A DNA stretch of 15,581 nt from CAZQSL01 sp964595945 (GTDB taxonomy: Bacteria; UBP15; UBA6099; JAJRTR01), in NCBI GenBank assembly GCA_964595945.1, contig CAZQSL010000091.1, positions 1 through 15,581 on the forward strand. The letters run 5' to 3'. Positions within the stretch are counted from its first letter, which is position 1; every line of letters begins with the position of its first letter. Positions 1-6,581 of this stretch are shown here, piece by piece. Under the pieces are notes generated by a model. That model saw only the letters and a list, made by a program, of their open reading frames with translations. It had not been told where the DNA came from and ran no database searches. Position numbers and translations under genes: made by a program.

Positions 1-210
1 GTTCTCCGCACCTCTCCAAAAAACTCCCTATGTTTGGAGTATTCTCTGGTTTTACTGGTTACAAGCGGCTGATATGCCGCTTGTAACCAGTAAAAAATGG
101 CTTATAGCATATAAAGTTTTCGGTAGAGGTTTGGAGCCCCCATTTTTCAAAAAGAAGGTCTCCATACTCTTGTCATGAACGCTTACAGGCATTTTACATC
201 GGACACGGCG
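1..210. other. Gene-free left edge with hairpins
   Basis: No convincing coding region. It lies downstream of the minus-strand gene ending at 211. It holds a perfect 20-bp inverted repeat (50-95) and, reading on the minus strand, a weak stem ACTCC/GGAGT (arms 36-40 and 23-27) followed by a run of T (complement of the A-run 18-22), which could act as an intrinsic terminator. A third copy of the word TTTGGAG occurs at 131-137, matching 33-39 and inverted relative to CTCCAAA at 14-20. Confidence 0.6.
50..95. repeat. Perfect 20-bp inverted repeat (stem-loop)
   Basis: The arm TTTTACTGGTTACAAGCGGC at 50-69 is matched exactly by its reverse complement at 76-95, with a 6-base loop TGATAT. In RNA either strand would fold into a very stable hairpin. 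There is no T-run directly after the stem on either strand, so a textbook Rho-independent terminator is not shown, though the weak stem and T-run further along the minus strand (18-40) could complete one. A REP-like or protein-bound palindrome is the alternative. The inverted repeat itself is seen directly; its function is unknown. Confidence 0.85.
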
Positions 211-1536
211 TCAGGTCTTTTTTTCCTTCTTTTTCACGGACGGGAAAAGGACGTTGTTGAGGATGAGGCGGTAGCCGGGGGAATTGGGATAGAGAGAGAG
301 ATCGGTCGGTTTTTCGCCGACATAGTGGGCGAAATCCTCCGGGTCGTGGCCACCGAGGAAGGTGAAGCTGCCAAGCCCGGCAGTGCCGTGGACATACTTG
401 ACCTCGTCGGTGCCGGGCGTGTCGCCGAGCACGACGACTTCGTCCTTGATGAGATCGCGCCGAAAGGCTGTGGTCTGGCCGAGGAAGTTGCGCACCTGCG
501 CCGTGTGGTTTTGCACGAAGATCGAGAGCACGGTGTCCTGTTTGGCCGAAAATTCGAAAAGCTCGAACGGCGGTACGAGATCGGGGCGGTCGATGTTGCG
601 GGGCGCAATGTCGATGTCCGAGACTTCATAGACGTTGGGATCGGTGACGAGGGTGAAATCCATGAAAGAGAAGGTATTGTCGAAATTGAGTTTACTCTGC
701 GCTCCGGGAGACATGGGCGTGCCGTCGAGCGCGGGAGGCACGATGTCGAGCCCGCGCGCCGAGAGAGAGATATCGAGACTGTCGGGAGCGGAGCACATGG
801 CAAAGAGAAACCCGCCTTTTTCCACATACTTGCGGATTTCGACAGAGACGGCGGACTTGAGTTGCGGTACGGTCTGAAAGCCGAGTTCGCGGGCAGTTTT
901 TTCGTTTGTCGCCTTCGATGTGTTGTACCAGTCGGCATTGCGGTACGAGCCGTAGAATTTACCGTACTGGCCGGTGAAATCCTCATGGTGGAGGTGGAGC
1001 CAGTCGTAGCCGGCGAGCTTGCCGGCGATGACTTCGCGGTCCCAGACGGTGTCGTATGGGATTTTGGCGTATTCGAGGACCATGCGCACCGCGTCGTCCC
1101 AGGGGTCGTTGGTTGGTGGCACGTAGACTGCGATTTTTGGCGCTTTTTCGAGAGCGACGACTTCGGAGTTGATGTTTTTGATGGTTTCGTAGATTTTGTC
1201 GGTCGAAGCGGCGTCGAGCACTCTGAAGGCGACGCCGAGGATAGTCGCGCGGTCGCGGATATCCTGTGAGTCGGGGAAAAGGAACGAGCCGCCGCGATAG
1301 TTGAGCAGCCATTGCGACCTGTAGCCGCGGGGGGCTTGCAGGCACCAGTAGGCGAGGCCGTAGGCGCGCAGGTGGTTGGTCTGCGACTCGTCCATGTAGA
1401 CGAGTATCATGGGGCCTGTGGCATGCCACTCCTGTTCGGCGGCGGTGTAGGGGCCCGAAAGGATGGTCACTGCCGTGATGAATATTATCGCGGCGATGCC
1501 GAATGCCGGCTTAATTTTATGGCGCATTTCCATCAT
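211..1536 (-). CDS. Secreted or anchored protein of the family often mislabelled 'asparagine synthetase B'
   Basis: 441 residues from the first of three clustered ATGs (1536, 1533, 1527). The purine-rich GGAAAGG abuts the first ATG, so the ATG at 1527 has the best ribosome spacing and may be the true start. A hydrophobic stretch at about residues 10-27 is a signal peptide or anchor. The mature part opens with a conserved-looking block (MDESQTNHLRAYGLAYW at 48-64, then LLNYRGGSFLFPDS) and ends with GGHDPEDFAHYVG and NSPGYRLILNNVLFP before a Lys-rich tail. I recognise this pattern from proteins widely annotated as asparagine synthetase B in Bacteroidetes and related groups. It has neither an N-terminal Cys nucleophile nor an ATP-PPi loop, so that name is not supported. 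The GGHDPE block is reminiscent of ThuA/amidotransferase-like folds, which is inference. It lies 31-40 bp after the MOSC gene on the same strand, probably cotranscribed. Function unknown. Confidence 0.85.
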   Translation of the reverse strand: MMEMRHKIKPAFGIAAIIFITAVTILSGPYTAAEQEWHATGPMILVYMDESQTNHLRAYGLAYWCLQAPRGYRSQWLLNYRGGSFLFPDSQDIRDRATILGVAFRVLDAASTDKIYETIKNINSEVVALEKAPKIAVYVPPTNDPWDDAVRMVLEYAKIPYDTVWDREVIAGKLAGYDWLHLHHEDFTGQYGKFYGSYRNADWYNTSKATNEKTARELGFQTVPQLKSAVSVEIRKYVEKGGFLFAMCSAPDSLDISLSARGLDIVPPALDGTPMSPGAQSKLNFDNTFSFMDFTLVTDPNVYEVSDIDIAPRNIDRPDLVPPFELFEFSAKQDTVLSIFVQNHTAQVRNFLGQTTAFRRDLIKDEVVVLGDTPGTDEVKYVHGTAGLGSFTFLGGHDPEDFAHYVGEKPTDLSLYPNSPGYRLILNNVLFPSVKKKEKKT

Positions 1537-1567
1537 CCTTTCCGCAAGGTGATAGCTGGCAAAATAT

Positions 1568-2020
1568 TCAGACAGTTTTCACGGCGATTTGATCGCCCGT
1601 GGTGATGATGCCCGAGGCGAGGGCGCGGACGAAGATGCCTTCGCGCGGCATGACGCATTCGCCGGTCTGGCGGTAGATTTCGCAGTGGGAGTGGCACTCC
1701 TTGCCGATCTGTGTGACCTCGAATTCGAGTGTGCCGATGGTGATGCGGGTGCCGACGGGCAGGGTGTGGACGGAGATGCCTTCGGTCGTGAGGTTTTCCG
1801 CGAAGTCGCCGGGGGTGGTGATGAGGCCCTTGGCGTGCATGTAGAGGTGGCTTTCGTAGGCGAGCAGGCTGATCTGCTTGATGGGGTCGCAGCCGAAGTG
1901 CGCGTCGCCCTCGATGCCCTTGCCCTCGATGATGGCGGCTTGCGGGACGGGCTTTTTTTTCTGGCCGCGGGCGGTGCTGATGTTGATGGAGAGCAGAGTG
2001 CCGGTGGTGACGTTGGTCAT
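1568..2020 (-). CDS. MOSC-domain protein
   Basis: 150 residues from ATG 2020, which has GGGGA five to six bases upstream. An in-frame GTG at 2041 would add seven residues but lacks a comparable site. MOSC features are visible: GIEGDAHFG (35-43), a GDFAENLTTEG block (71-81), PVGTRITIG (88-96) and a Cys-rich segment KECHSHCEIYRQTGEC with C109, C113 and C122 before the PREGIF motif (126-130). MOSC domains occur in molybdenum-cofactor sulfurases and as small stand-alone proteins thought to handle sulfur or Moco; C109 sits where the conserved MOSC cysteine is expected. Length is normal for stand-alone members. It is the first gene of the minus-strand pair and diverges from the glycosyltransferase at 2119. 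No molybdoenzyme gene is visible nearby, so the substrate is unknown. Confidence 0.9.
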   Translation of the reverse strand: MTNVTTGTLLSINISTARGQKKKPVPQAAIIEGKGIEGDAHFGCDPIKQISLLAYESHLYMHAKGLITTPGDFAENLTTEGISVHTLPVGTRITIGTLEFEVTQIGKECHSHCEIYRQTGECVMPREGIFVRALASGIITTGDQIAVKTV

Positions 2021-2118
2021 GGTTTCCCCGTTGGCTGTCACCGATGCGCGACGGGTGACAGGAGAGTGAGTATTGGCGCGCTATTAATTTTAGCCGACAT
2101 TTAACTTATTATAAAAGG
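2021..2118. promoter_or_regulatory. Divergent promoter region between MOSC gene and glycosyltransferase
   Basis: 98 bp between divergent genes, AT-rich at 2080-2116 in contrast to its GC-rich surroundings. TATTAT at 2107-2112 reads as a -10 toward the plus-strand gene and overlaps TATAAT on the minus strand (2113-2108); a second minus-strand TAAAAT lies at 2092-2087. None has a convincing -35 partner at the right spacing. Promoters in both directions are expected from the gene arrangement, but exact boxes cannot be fixed. Confidence 0.4.
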
Positions 2119-3762
2119 ATGATCGGACATGAATTTTCATACGCAGGACCCGGGCGGCGCGGCGCGCGTAGTGCCGCGGTGCCGCTTTTTCTGTTTCTAT
2201 TCATGTTTTTCGGGCTGACGATGCAGGGAGTGCAGATGGGTGGGGATGCGCTGGGGATGTATCTTGCGGCGGAGAGTCTTGCGACGCGAGGCAGTGTGTT
2301 TGTGCGGCAGGATAGCCGGGTGGTGCTCAAGCAGGGGCGTGGGGGGCAGTGGGTGTCGAAGTATGGAATTGGGCAGTCGCTCGCGGAGACGCCCTGGTAT
2401 TTGATCGGTGATGTGTGGGCGCGGCGCGACGAAAGCATGCCGGATGATGCGGCGCGGTATTTTGTGGTGTCGCTGGCCGGGCCGGCGGTGTCGGCCGCGA
2501 TATGTGTATTCCTTTATTTTATTGCGATAGAAATGGGAGCTACCGGAGCGTGGGCGCTGGGGATCGCGCTTGTGGGGGGGCTTGGGACGATGGTGTGGCC
2601 GTATGCGCGGACGCTTTTCAGTGAGCCGCTGACGGGGCTGTGTCTGACGGGTGCGTTTTACTGGCATCTGGTGTGGCGGCGGCGTGGCGGGTTGGCCGCT
2701 GCGGCTGGCGCGGCCTTTATGACCGGGCTTGCCGTGGCGGTGAAGCCGATGGTGGCGTTTTGCGTGCTGCCGTTTATAGTATATTTTTTTGTGGCGGCGT
2801 GGCGGGCGAAAAGTGATCGTAGGCGGCGGGCGCAGGCGGCGGTGTACGTGGTGGTGGGGTTTGCGTGGCTGGTGGTGGTGCTGTGGTACAACTGGGCGAG
2901 GTTTGGCGATGTGATGCAGACGGGGTATTATCTGGGTCGAGATTTCGACTCGTTTCATAAATTCGACACGCCGCTGTACGCGGGGATACACGGGCTGCTG
3001 GCGAGTCCGGGCAAGGGAGTGTTTTTCTACGTGCCGGTGCTGGCGCTGAGTGTGGCGGCATGGCGGCGGTTTGCGCGGGAGTGGCGGGGCGAGGTGGTGG
3101 TGATTGGCGCGGTGGCGGCGGCGTTTGTGGTGATGTTTGCGGGTTGGTATTGCTGGCATGGCGATTTTGCGTGGGGGCCGCGATTTCTGATGCCGGTGGT
3201 GCCGCTGATGATGGTGCCGCTGGTGAGTCTGTGGCGTGGCGAAAAGGTGGGACAATGGCGGCGGCTTGTATTTGCGGCTGTAGTGGGGCTGTCGGTTTTT
3301 GTGCAGGCGCTCGGGTCGCTTGTGAGCTACAATGAATATATCATGCTGACGATCGGGCAGCCGCCATATCAGGTTTTGCACTACCCTGGCCGGCTCGAAC
3401 TCCGCGATCAGATAGTCAACAATCATTATATCCCCGAATTTTCCCCGATTGCCGGTCACTGGTGGCTGCTGAGGCACACGGCTGGCGCGCGCGGAGAGTC
3501 CAGAGATGATGTCAACGATGCGATGCGGCAGGATTTTCCGTGGAAGTCATTGATGCCATACGCCGCGCCGCCCGACCCCGCGCGGGCCGTCGGGTGGGAT
3601 TGCTGGTGGCGCTATGTGCCGATGCTGTATCCCGCGTCTGCCGGGTGGGTGAAAACGCTCGCGGCGTGCATGGCCGTGGCTGCCGTGGCATGTCTCGTGT
3701 GGCTCATCGCCGTGTGGCGCGCGCTTGCCCTGCGTGGGCGCGGTGAGGAGACTTCTCTGTGA
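2119..3762 (+). CDS. GT-C-like multi-membrane glycosyltransferase
   Basis: 547 residues with about ten hydrophobic segments, starting near residue 20 and ending with one at 512-533. The layout fits polyprenyl-phosphate-dependent GT-C enzymes (PMT/ArnT-like): an acidic residue in the first loop (GGDALGMYLA, D43), SKYGIGQSLAETPWYLIG (80-97), RTLFSEPLTGL (164-174), YNWARFGDVMQTGY (257-270), LLASPGKGVFFYVP (293-306) and GDFAWGPRFLMPVVPL (348-363). The SPGKG-x-F-x-Y and GPR-x-L-x-P blocks recur in uncharacterised members. It would transfer a sugar from a lipid carrier on the periplasmic face; donor and acceptor are not predictable. Its TGA overlaps the GTG of the LptC/OstA gene, suggesting translational coupling and a shared envelope role. 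Start: AAAAGG abuts the ATG with no spacer, so either translation starts further in or the transcript is nearly leaderless. Codon use is odd: most of the gene prefers GCG, CTG, GTG and GGG, whereas neighbours prefer C-ending codons; this fades after about 3370. Confidence 0.85.
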   Translation: MIGHEFSYAGPGRRGARSAAVPLFLFLFMFFGLTMQGVQMGGDALGMYLAAESLATRGSVFVRQDSRVVLKQGRGGQWVSKYGIGQSLAETPWYLIGDVWARRDESMPDDAARYFVVSLAGPAVSAAICVFLYFIAIEMGATGAWALGIALVGGLGTMVWPYARTLFSEPLTGLCLTGAFYWHLVWRRRGGLAAAAGAAFMTGLAVAVKPMVAFCVLPFIVYFFVAAWRAKSDRRRRAQAAVYVVVGFAWLVVVLWYNWARFGDVMQTGYYLGRDFDSFHKFDTPLYAGIHGLLASPGKGVFFYVPVLALSVAAWRRFAREWRGEVVVIGAVAAAFVVMFAGWYCWHGDFAWGPRFLMPVVPLMMVPLVSLWRGEKVGQWRRLVFAAVVGLSVFVQALGSLVSYNEYIMLTIGQPPYQVLHYPGRLELRDQIVNNHYIPEFSPIAGHWWLLRHTAGARGESRDDVNDAMRQDFPWKSLMPYAAPPDPARAVGWDCWWRYVPMLYPASAGWVKTLAACMAVAAVACLVWLIAVWRALALRGRGEETSL

Positions 3763-6338
3763 GATACGAGGGACTCGAAACTCTCAGACGTGTGGCGCTC
3801 TACCTGTTCGCGGGGCTGCTCGCTGCTTTTTTCACGGCGGTGTATTTTGTGGATAGAGAGCGGTATGGCGCGGCGTCCGATGACCCGCTCATCGCTCGCG
3901 GCATCCACGCGCGCATACGCGAAACAGGCACGCTCAAGTGGGAATTCTGGGCTCGCACCGCCGAATTCGACTCCTCTGCCGTACGACAGACTGTCAACGC
4001 CATATATAAAGGTAAATACTACCGCCGGGATGGCCCTCCGTTTTCATTCACCGCCCAACGCGGCTGGTACGACCGTGACGCGAAAGTCGTGCGCCTCGAA
4101 GGCGCGGTCCGTCTGCGCTCACCCAACGGCGACTACATCTCGTCGCCGCTGCTTGTCTGGAACGCCACCGGCGGCCACCTCGCATTCCCCCAGGGTGCGG
4201 CTCTCTACATCGACGGCAATTACTATCGCGCCGGCTCCATCGAGTCAAACGGCGACAGCCTCAGTTTCTTTACGGCAACCAAAAAAGTCCGCATCTACAT
4301 CCCCGACATGTACTCAAGGGAATCCCCCGACATACGCAGGCAGATCCGCGACAGCGGCGTCAAACCCTCATACTTCAAACGCATCACACTCACCGCCGAA
4401 CGCATCCAGTATGACAGCGTCGCCAAAATCCTCTACTGCTTTCCCACCCTCGACCAACTTCCTGTCATCACGCCCCCAGGCCGGAAAAAACCTCCCGCCG
4501 CACCCGGCACTGTCCGTCTCCACGGCAGAGGCTTCGACATGTCCGCTACCGAAATGCAAGTCGACTTCCAGCGCAAAAACATCCGCTCCACCGGCACGGT
4601 GAAAATCCTCAACAAAGGCCGACCCGACCTCGGCGAAAAAGGTTCGCCCGCCCGCGCCGCCGGAAAAAAGGACACTACTATCCTCACCTCCGAAGCCCTC
4701 TACTACTGGAAAGACAGCACCATGGAACTCTCCACCGGCATGGAAATGATCCAGAAAACCATGCACGTCACCGCAGGCCGCGCATTCATCAATCTCAAGG
4801 ATCACACAGCCGTCCTCGCCATCGGCGTCCTCGCAAAACAATTCTCCGGCGACTGGCTGCTCAAGGAAAAAATCATCGGACCCGGCGCGTCCGAAAACGT
4901 ACGCAAAAGCGCCATCGAAGAATCCACCCTCTCATGCGACACGCTCACCGCCGATCTCCGCACCGAAGACCTCCAGGCATACGGCTCCGTATTCCTCAAA
5001 CAGAAAAAGAAATCCGCAAAAAGCGACACAGCCGCCTACGACCGCAAAAATGAAAAATGGACCCTCACCGGCAACGCTTACGCCGCCAGCGAAAAAAATG
5101 AAATCGCCGCAGATACCCTCATCTACGAAATCAAACCCGGCGCCCTCGCCGCACTCGGCAACGTCCGCGCAGGCATGCTCCCCGACCCCGAACACAAACA
5201 GGACATCATCGACTACTACCGCGACCGCGACGGAGCCGCCCCCCCACGCGGATTCTTCGAAAAAGACCGCGCCACCGTCACCGCCCCGGGTCTGCGCTAC
5301 AACGAAAAAAAGGACGTACTCACCGCTACCGGCGGCGCGCGCCTCGTCTACCGCGACATCACCATCGAAGCCGACACCATGCAGATCGACTACGCCAGAA
5401 AAACCGCCACCGGCGAAGGCAAAGTCACAGCCACCGACCCATTCACACGCACACTTGGCGAAAAATTCTCCCTCGACTGGTCCACCCGTGACATCACCAT
5501 CATCCGCGATGTCCGATACACCGAAAAAGGCCGCGAAGCCACAGCCACCGGCGACAAACGCGACCCCTTGCAGATGACGGCGGACCGCCTCGACTACAAC
5601 TGGAAATCACGCAGGGGCACCGCCACGGGCCATGTCCAGGCCGATTCCGCCGGCCGCACCGCTACAGCCGCGAAACTTTCCTTTGACGCCGACAGGGAAT
5701 TCTACCTCTTCACCGGCTCCGTCAAACTCCACCAGGACAACGGCGAATGGCTCGAAACACGCGGCGTATTCGACCCCGGCGACGAACAGTCGCGCAAACT
5801 CGCCCGCAAACCCACCGACATCACCTGCGACACCGCCACCCTCGATGACACGGCCAACACCGCATTATTCGAAGGCGACGTCACCGTCACGCAATCCGAC
5901 CGCCAACTCCGTACCGACACCCTTGCCGCCGACTCCGCCACACGCGTCATCAAGGCCAGCGGCAGCGTCTCCCTCAGACAAACCAGCGGCGAATGGCTCT
6001 TCGAAGACGGCTTCGTCGACGATGACACAGACGACGACACCCGCGAAAAACTTCGCGGCCCCATCACCGTCAAGGCTGGCAAGCTCACCTCCTGGTACTC
6101 GAAAAAGAACATCCTCCTCGAAGACCACGTCACCATCCGTCAGGGCAAAAGCTCCGCCGCCGCCGACTCCCTTGATCACAATGGCGAAAAAAAGATCACC
6201 ACCCTCGACGGCAATGTCACCCTGATCGACGAAAAAGGCCGCTCACTGCGCGCCGGCCGCGTCGTCTACGACAGAAAATCCAAAACCACCGAAGCCTTCA
6301 ACTCCGTCCGTGGCCAGACAGATGTGAAAAAAGAGTAA
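3759..6338 (+). CDS. Giant LptC plus repeated OstA/LptA-type envelope protein
   Basis: 859 residues. GTG start at 3759 overlapping the upstream TGA (GTGA), with GAGGAG at 3745-3750 at good spacing. One N-terminal membrane helix (about 12-30, few charges) leaves the rest in the periplasm. Residues about 45-180 resemble LptC: a GTLKWEFWARTAEF strand pair, then FTAQRGWYDRDAKVVRLEGAVRL and further paired strands. From about 205 to the end the same short unit recurs: an x-A-D/E-x-L-x-Y strand, a charged turn, then a G-x-V-x-L strand (for example EADTMQIDY 537-545, MTADRLDYN 606-614, FTGSVKLHQ 651-659, FEGDVTVTQ 704-712, ASGSVSLRQ 733-741, LDGNVTLID 816-824). This is the OstA/LptA beta-jellyroll pattern. 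LptC and LptA normally form an inner-to-outer membrane bridge for LPS as separate small proteins (about 190 and 185 residues). This one looks like LptC fused to several LptA equivalents. Low-complexity DDDTDDD at 754-760. No LptB, LptF/G or LptD gene lies in the window. Confidence 0.85.
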   Translation: MRYEGLETLRRVALYLFAGLLAAFFTAVYFVDRERYGAASDDPLIARGIHARIRETGTLKWEFWARTAEFDSSAVRQTVNAIYKGKYYRRDGPPFSFTAQRGWYDRDAKVVRLEGAVRLRSPNGDYISSPLLVWNATGGHLAFPQGAALYIDGNYYRAGSIESNGDSLSFFTATKKVRIYIPDMYSRESPDIRRQIRDSGVKPSYFKRITLTAERIQYDSVAKILYCFPTLDQLPVITPPGRKKPPAAPGTVRLHGRGFDMSATEMQVDFQRKNIRSTGTVKILNKGRPDLGEKGSPARAAGKKDTTILTSEALYYWKDSTMELSTGMEMIQKTMHVTAGRAFINLKDHTAVLAIGVLAKQFSGDWLLKEKIIGPGASENVRKSAIEESTLSCDTLTADLRTEDLQAYGSVFLKQKKKSAKSDTAAYDRKNEKWTLTGNAYAASEKNEIAADTLIYEIKPGALAALGNVRAGMLPDPEHKQDIIDYYRDRDGAAPPRGFFEKDRATVTAPGLRYNEKKDVLTATGGARLVYRDITIEADTMQIDYARKTATGEGKVTATDPFTRTLGEKFSLDWSTRDITIIRDVRYTEKGREATATGDKRDPLQMTADRLDYNWKSRRGTATGHVQADSAGRTATAAKLSFDADREFYLFTGSVKLHQDNGEWLETRGVFDPGDEQSRKLARKPTDITCDTATLDDTANTALFEGDVTVTQSDRQLRTDTLAADSATRVIKASGSVSLRQTSGEWLFEDGFVDDDTDDDTREKLRGPITVKAGKLTSWYSKKNILLEDHVTIRQGKSSAAADSLDHNGEKKITTLDGNVTLIDEKGRSLRAGRVVYDRKSKTTEAFNSVRGQTDVKKE

Positions 6339-6581
6339 TCCATCCCACATAGTCGCGATAAGGGCGAACTGCTGTGTTGCCGGAGCATTGTTATGTTCGC
6401 GTATGCCCGATACTGCTCGATGCAAGAATGCTCCTTGGGCCTTGTATTTCATCACTCCTTGCGACCGCAACCCCGAATTCTATTGCAGTATCCGGGTTGA
6501 ATTTGACCCGCACAGTGTTAAAATTCAGACTGGAAAACCGCGGCGTCACGCCGCCCCTGATATTTCAGAAAGAGGAATTCA
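6339..6581. other. Intergenic region upstream of metG
   Basis: 243 bp with no convincing gene. It holds an 8-bp inverted repeat, GGAGCATT (6382-6389) with AATGCTCC (6427-6434), separated by 37 bases, and a probable metG promoter (6497-6524). The words GTGTTGCC (6374-6381), ATGCTCCTT (6428-6436) and GCCTTG (6439-6444) also occur in the same order inside the element at 9978-10139. I looked for a tRNA or a T-box-like leader and saw neither. Confidence 0.5.
6494..6524 (+). promoter_or_regulatory. Probable sigma70 promoter of metG with overlapping palindrome
   Basis: TTGAAT (6497-6502) and TAAAAT (6519-6524) are 16 bp apart, giving a start near 6531 and a leader of about 50 bases ending in AGAAAGAGGA (6567-6575). 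The -35 lies in the imperfect palindrome GGGTTGAATTTGACCC (6494-6509; outer GGGT/ACCC and central AATT symmetric), a possible repressor site. By-eye call. Confidence 0.4.

Noticed and set aside
175..1269. Long plus-strand open frame opposite the 441-residue protein
   Set aside because: Composition is a reverse-strand artefact (rich in V, G, D, E, F, R), it has no ribosome site, and the minus-strand frame has a signal peptide and family motifs.
2197..3477. 426-residue minus-strand frame opposite the glycosyltransferase
   Set aside because: Dominated by His, Pro, Arg and Gln with no fold-like pattern. The plus strand encodes a coherent membrane protein; the open minus frame follows from G-ending codons.
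6382..6434. Hairpin ahead of metG as a T-box or other aminoacyl-tRNA-sensing leader
   Set aside because: It lies upstream of the likely transcription start, and no T-box sequence or antiterminator is visible.
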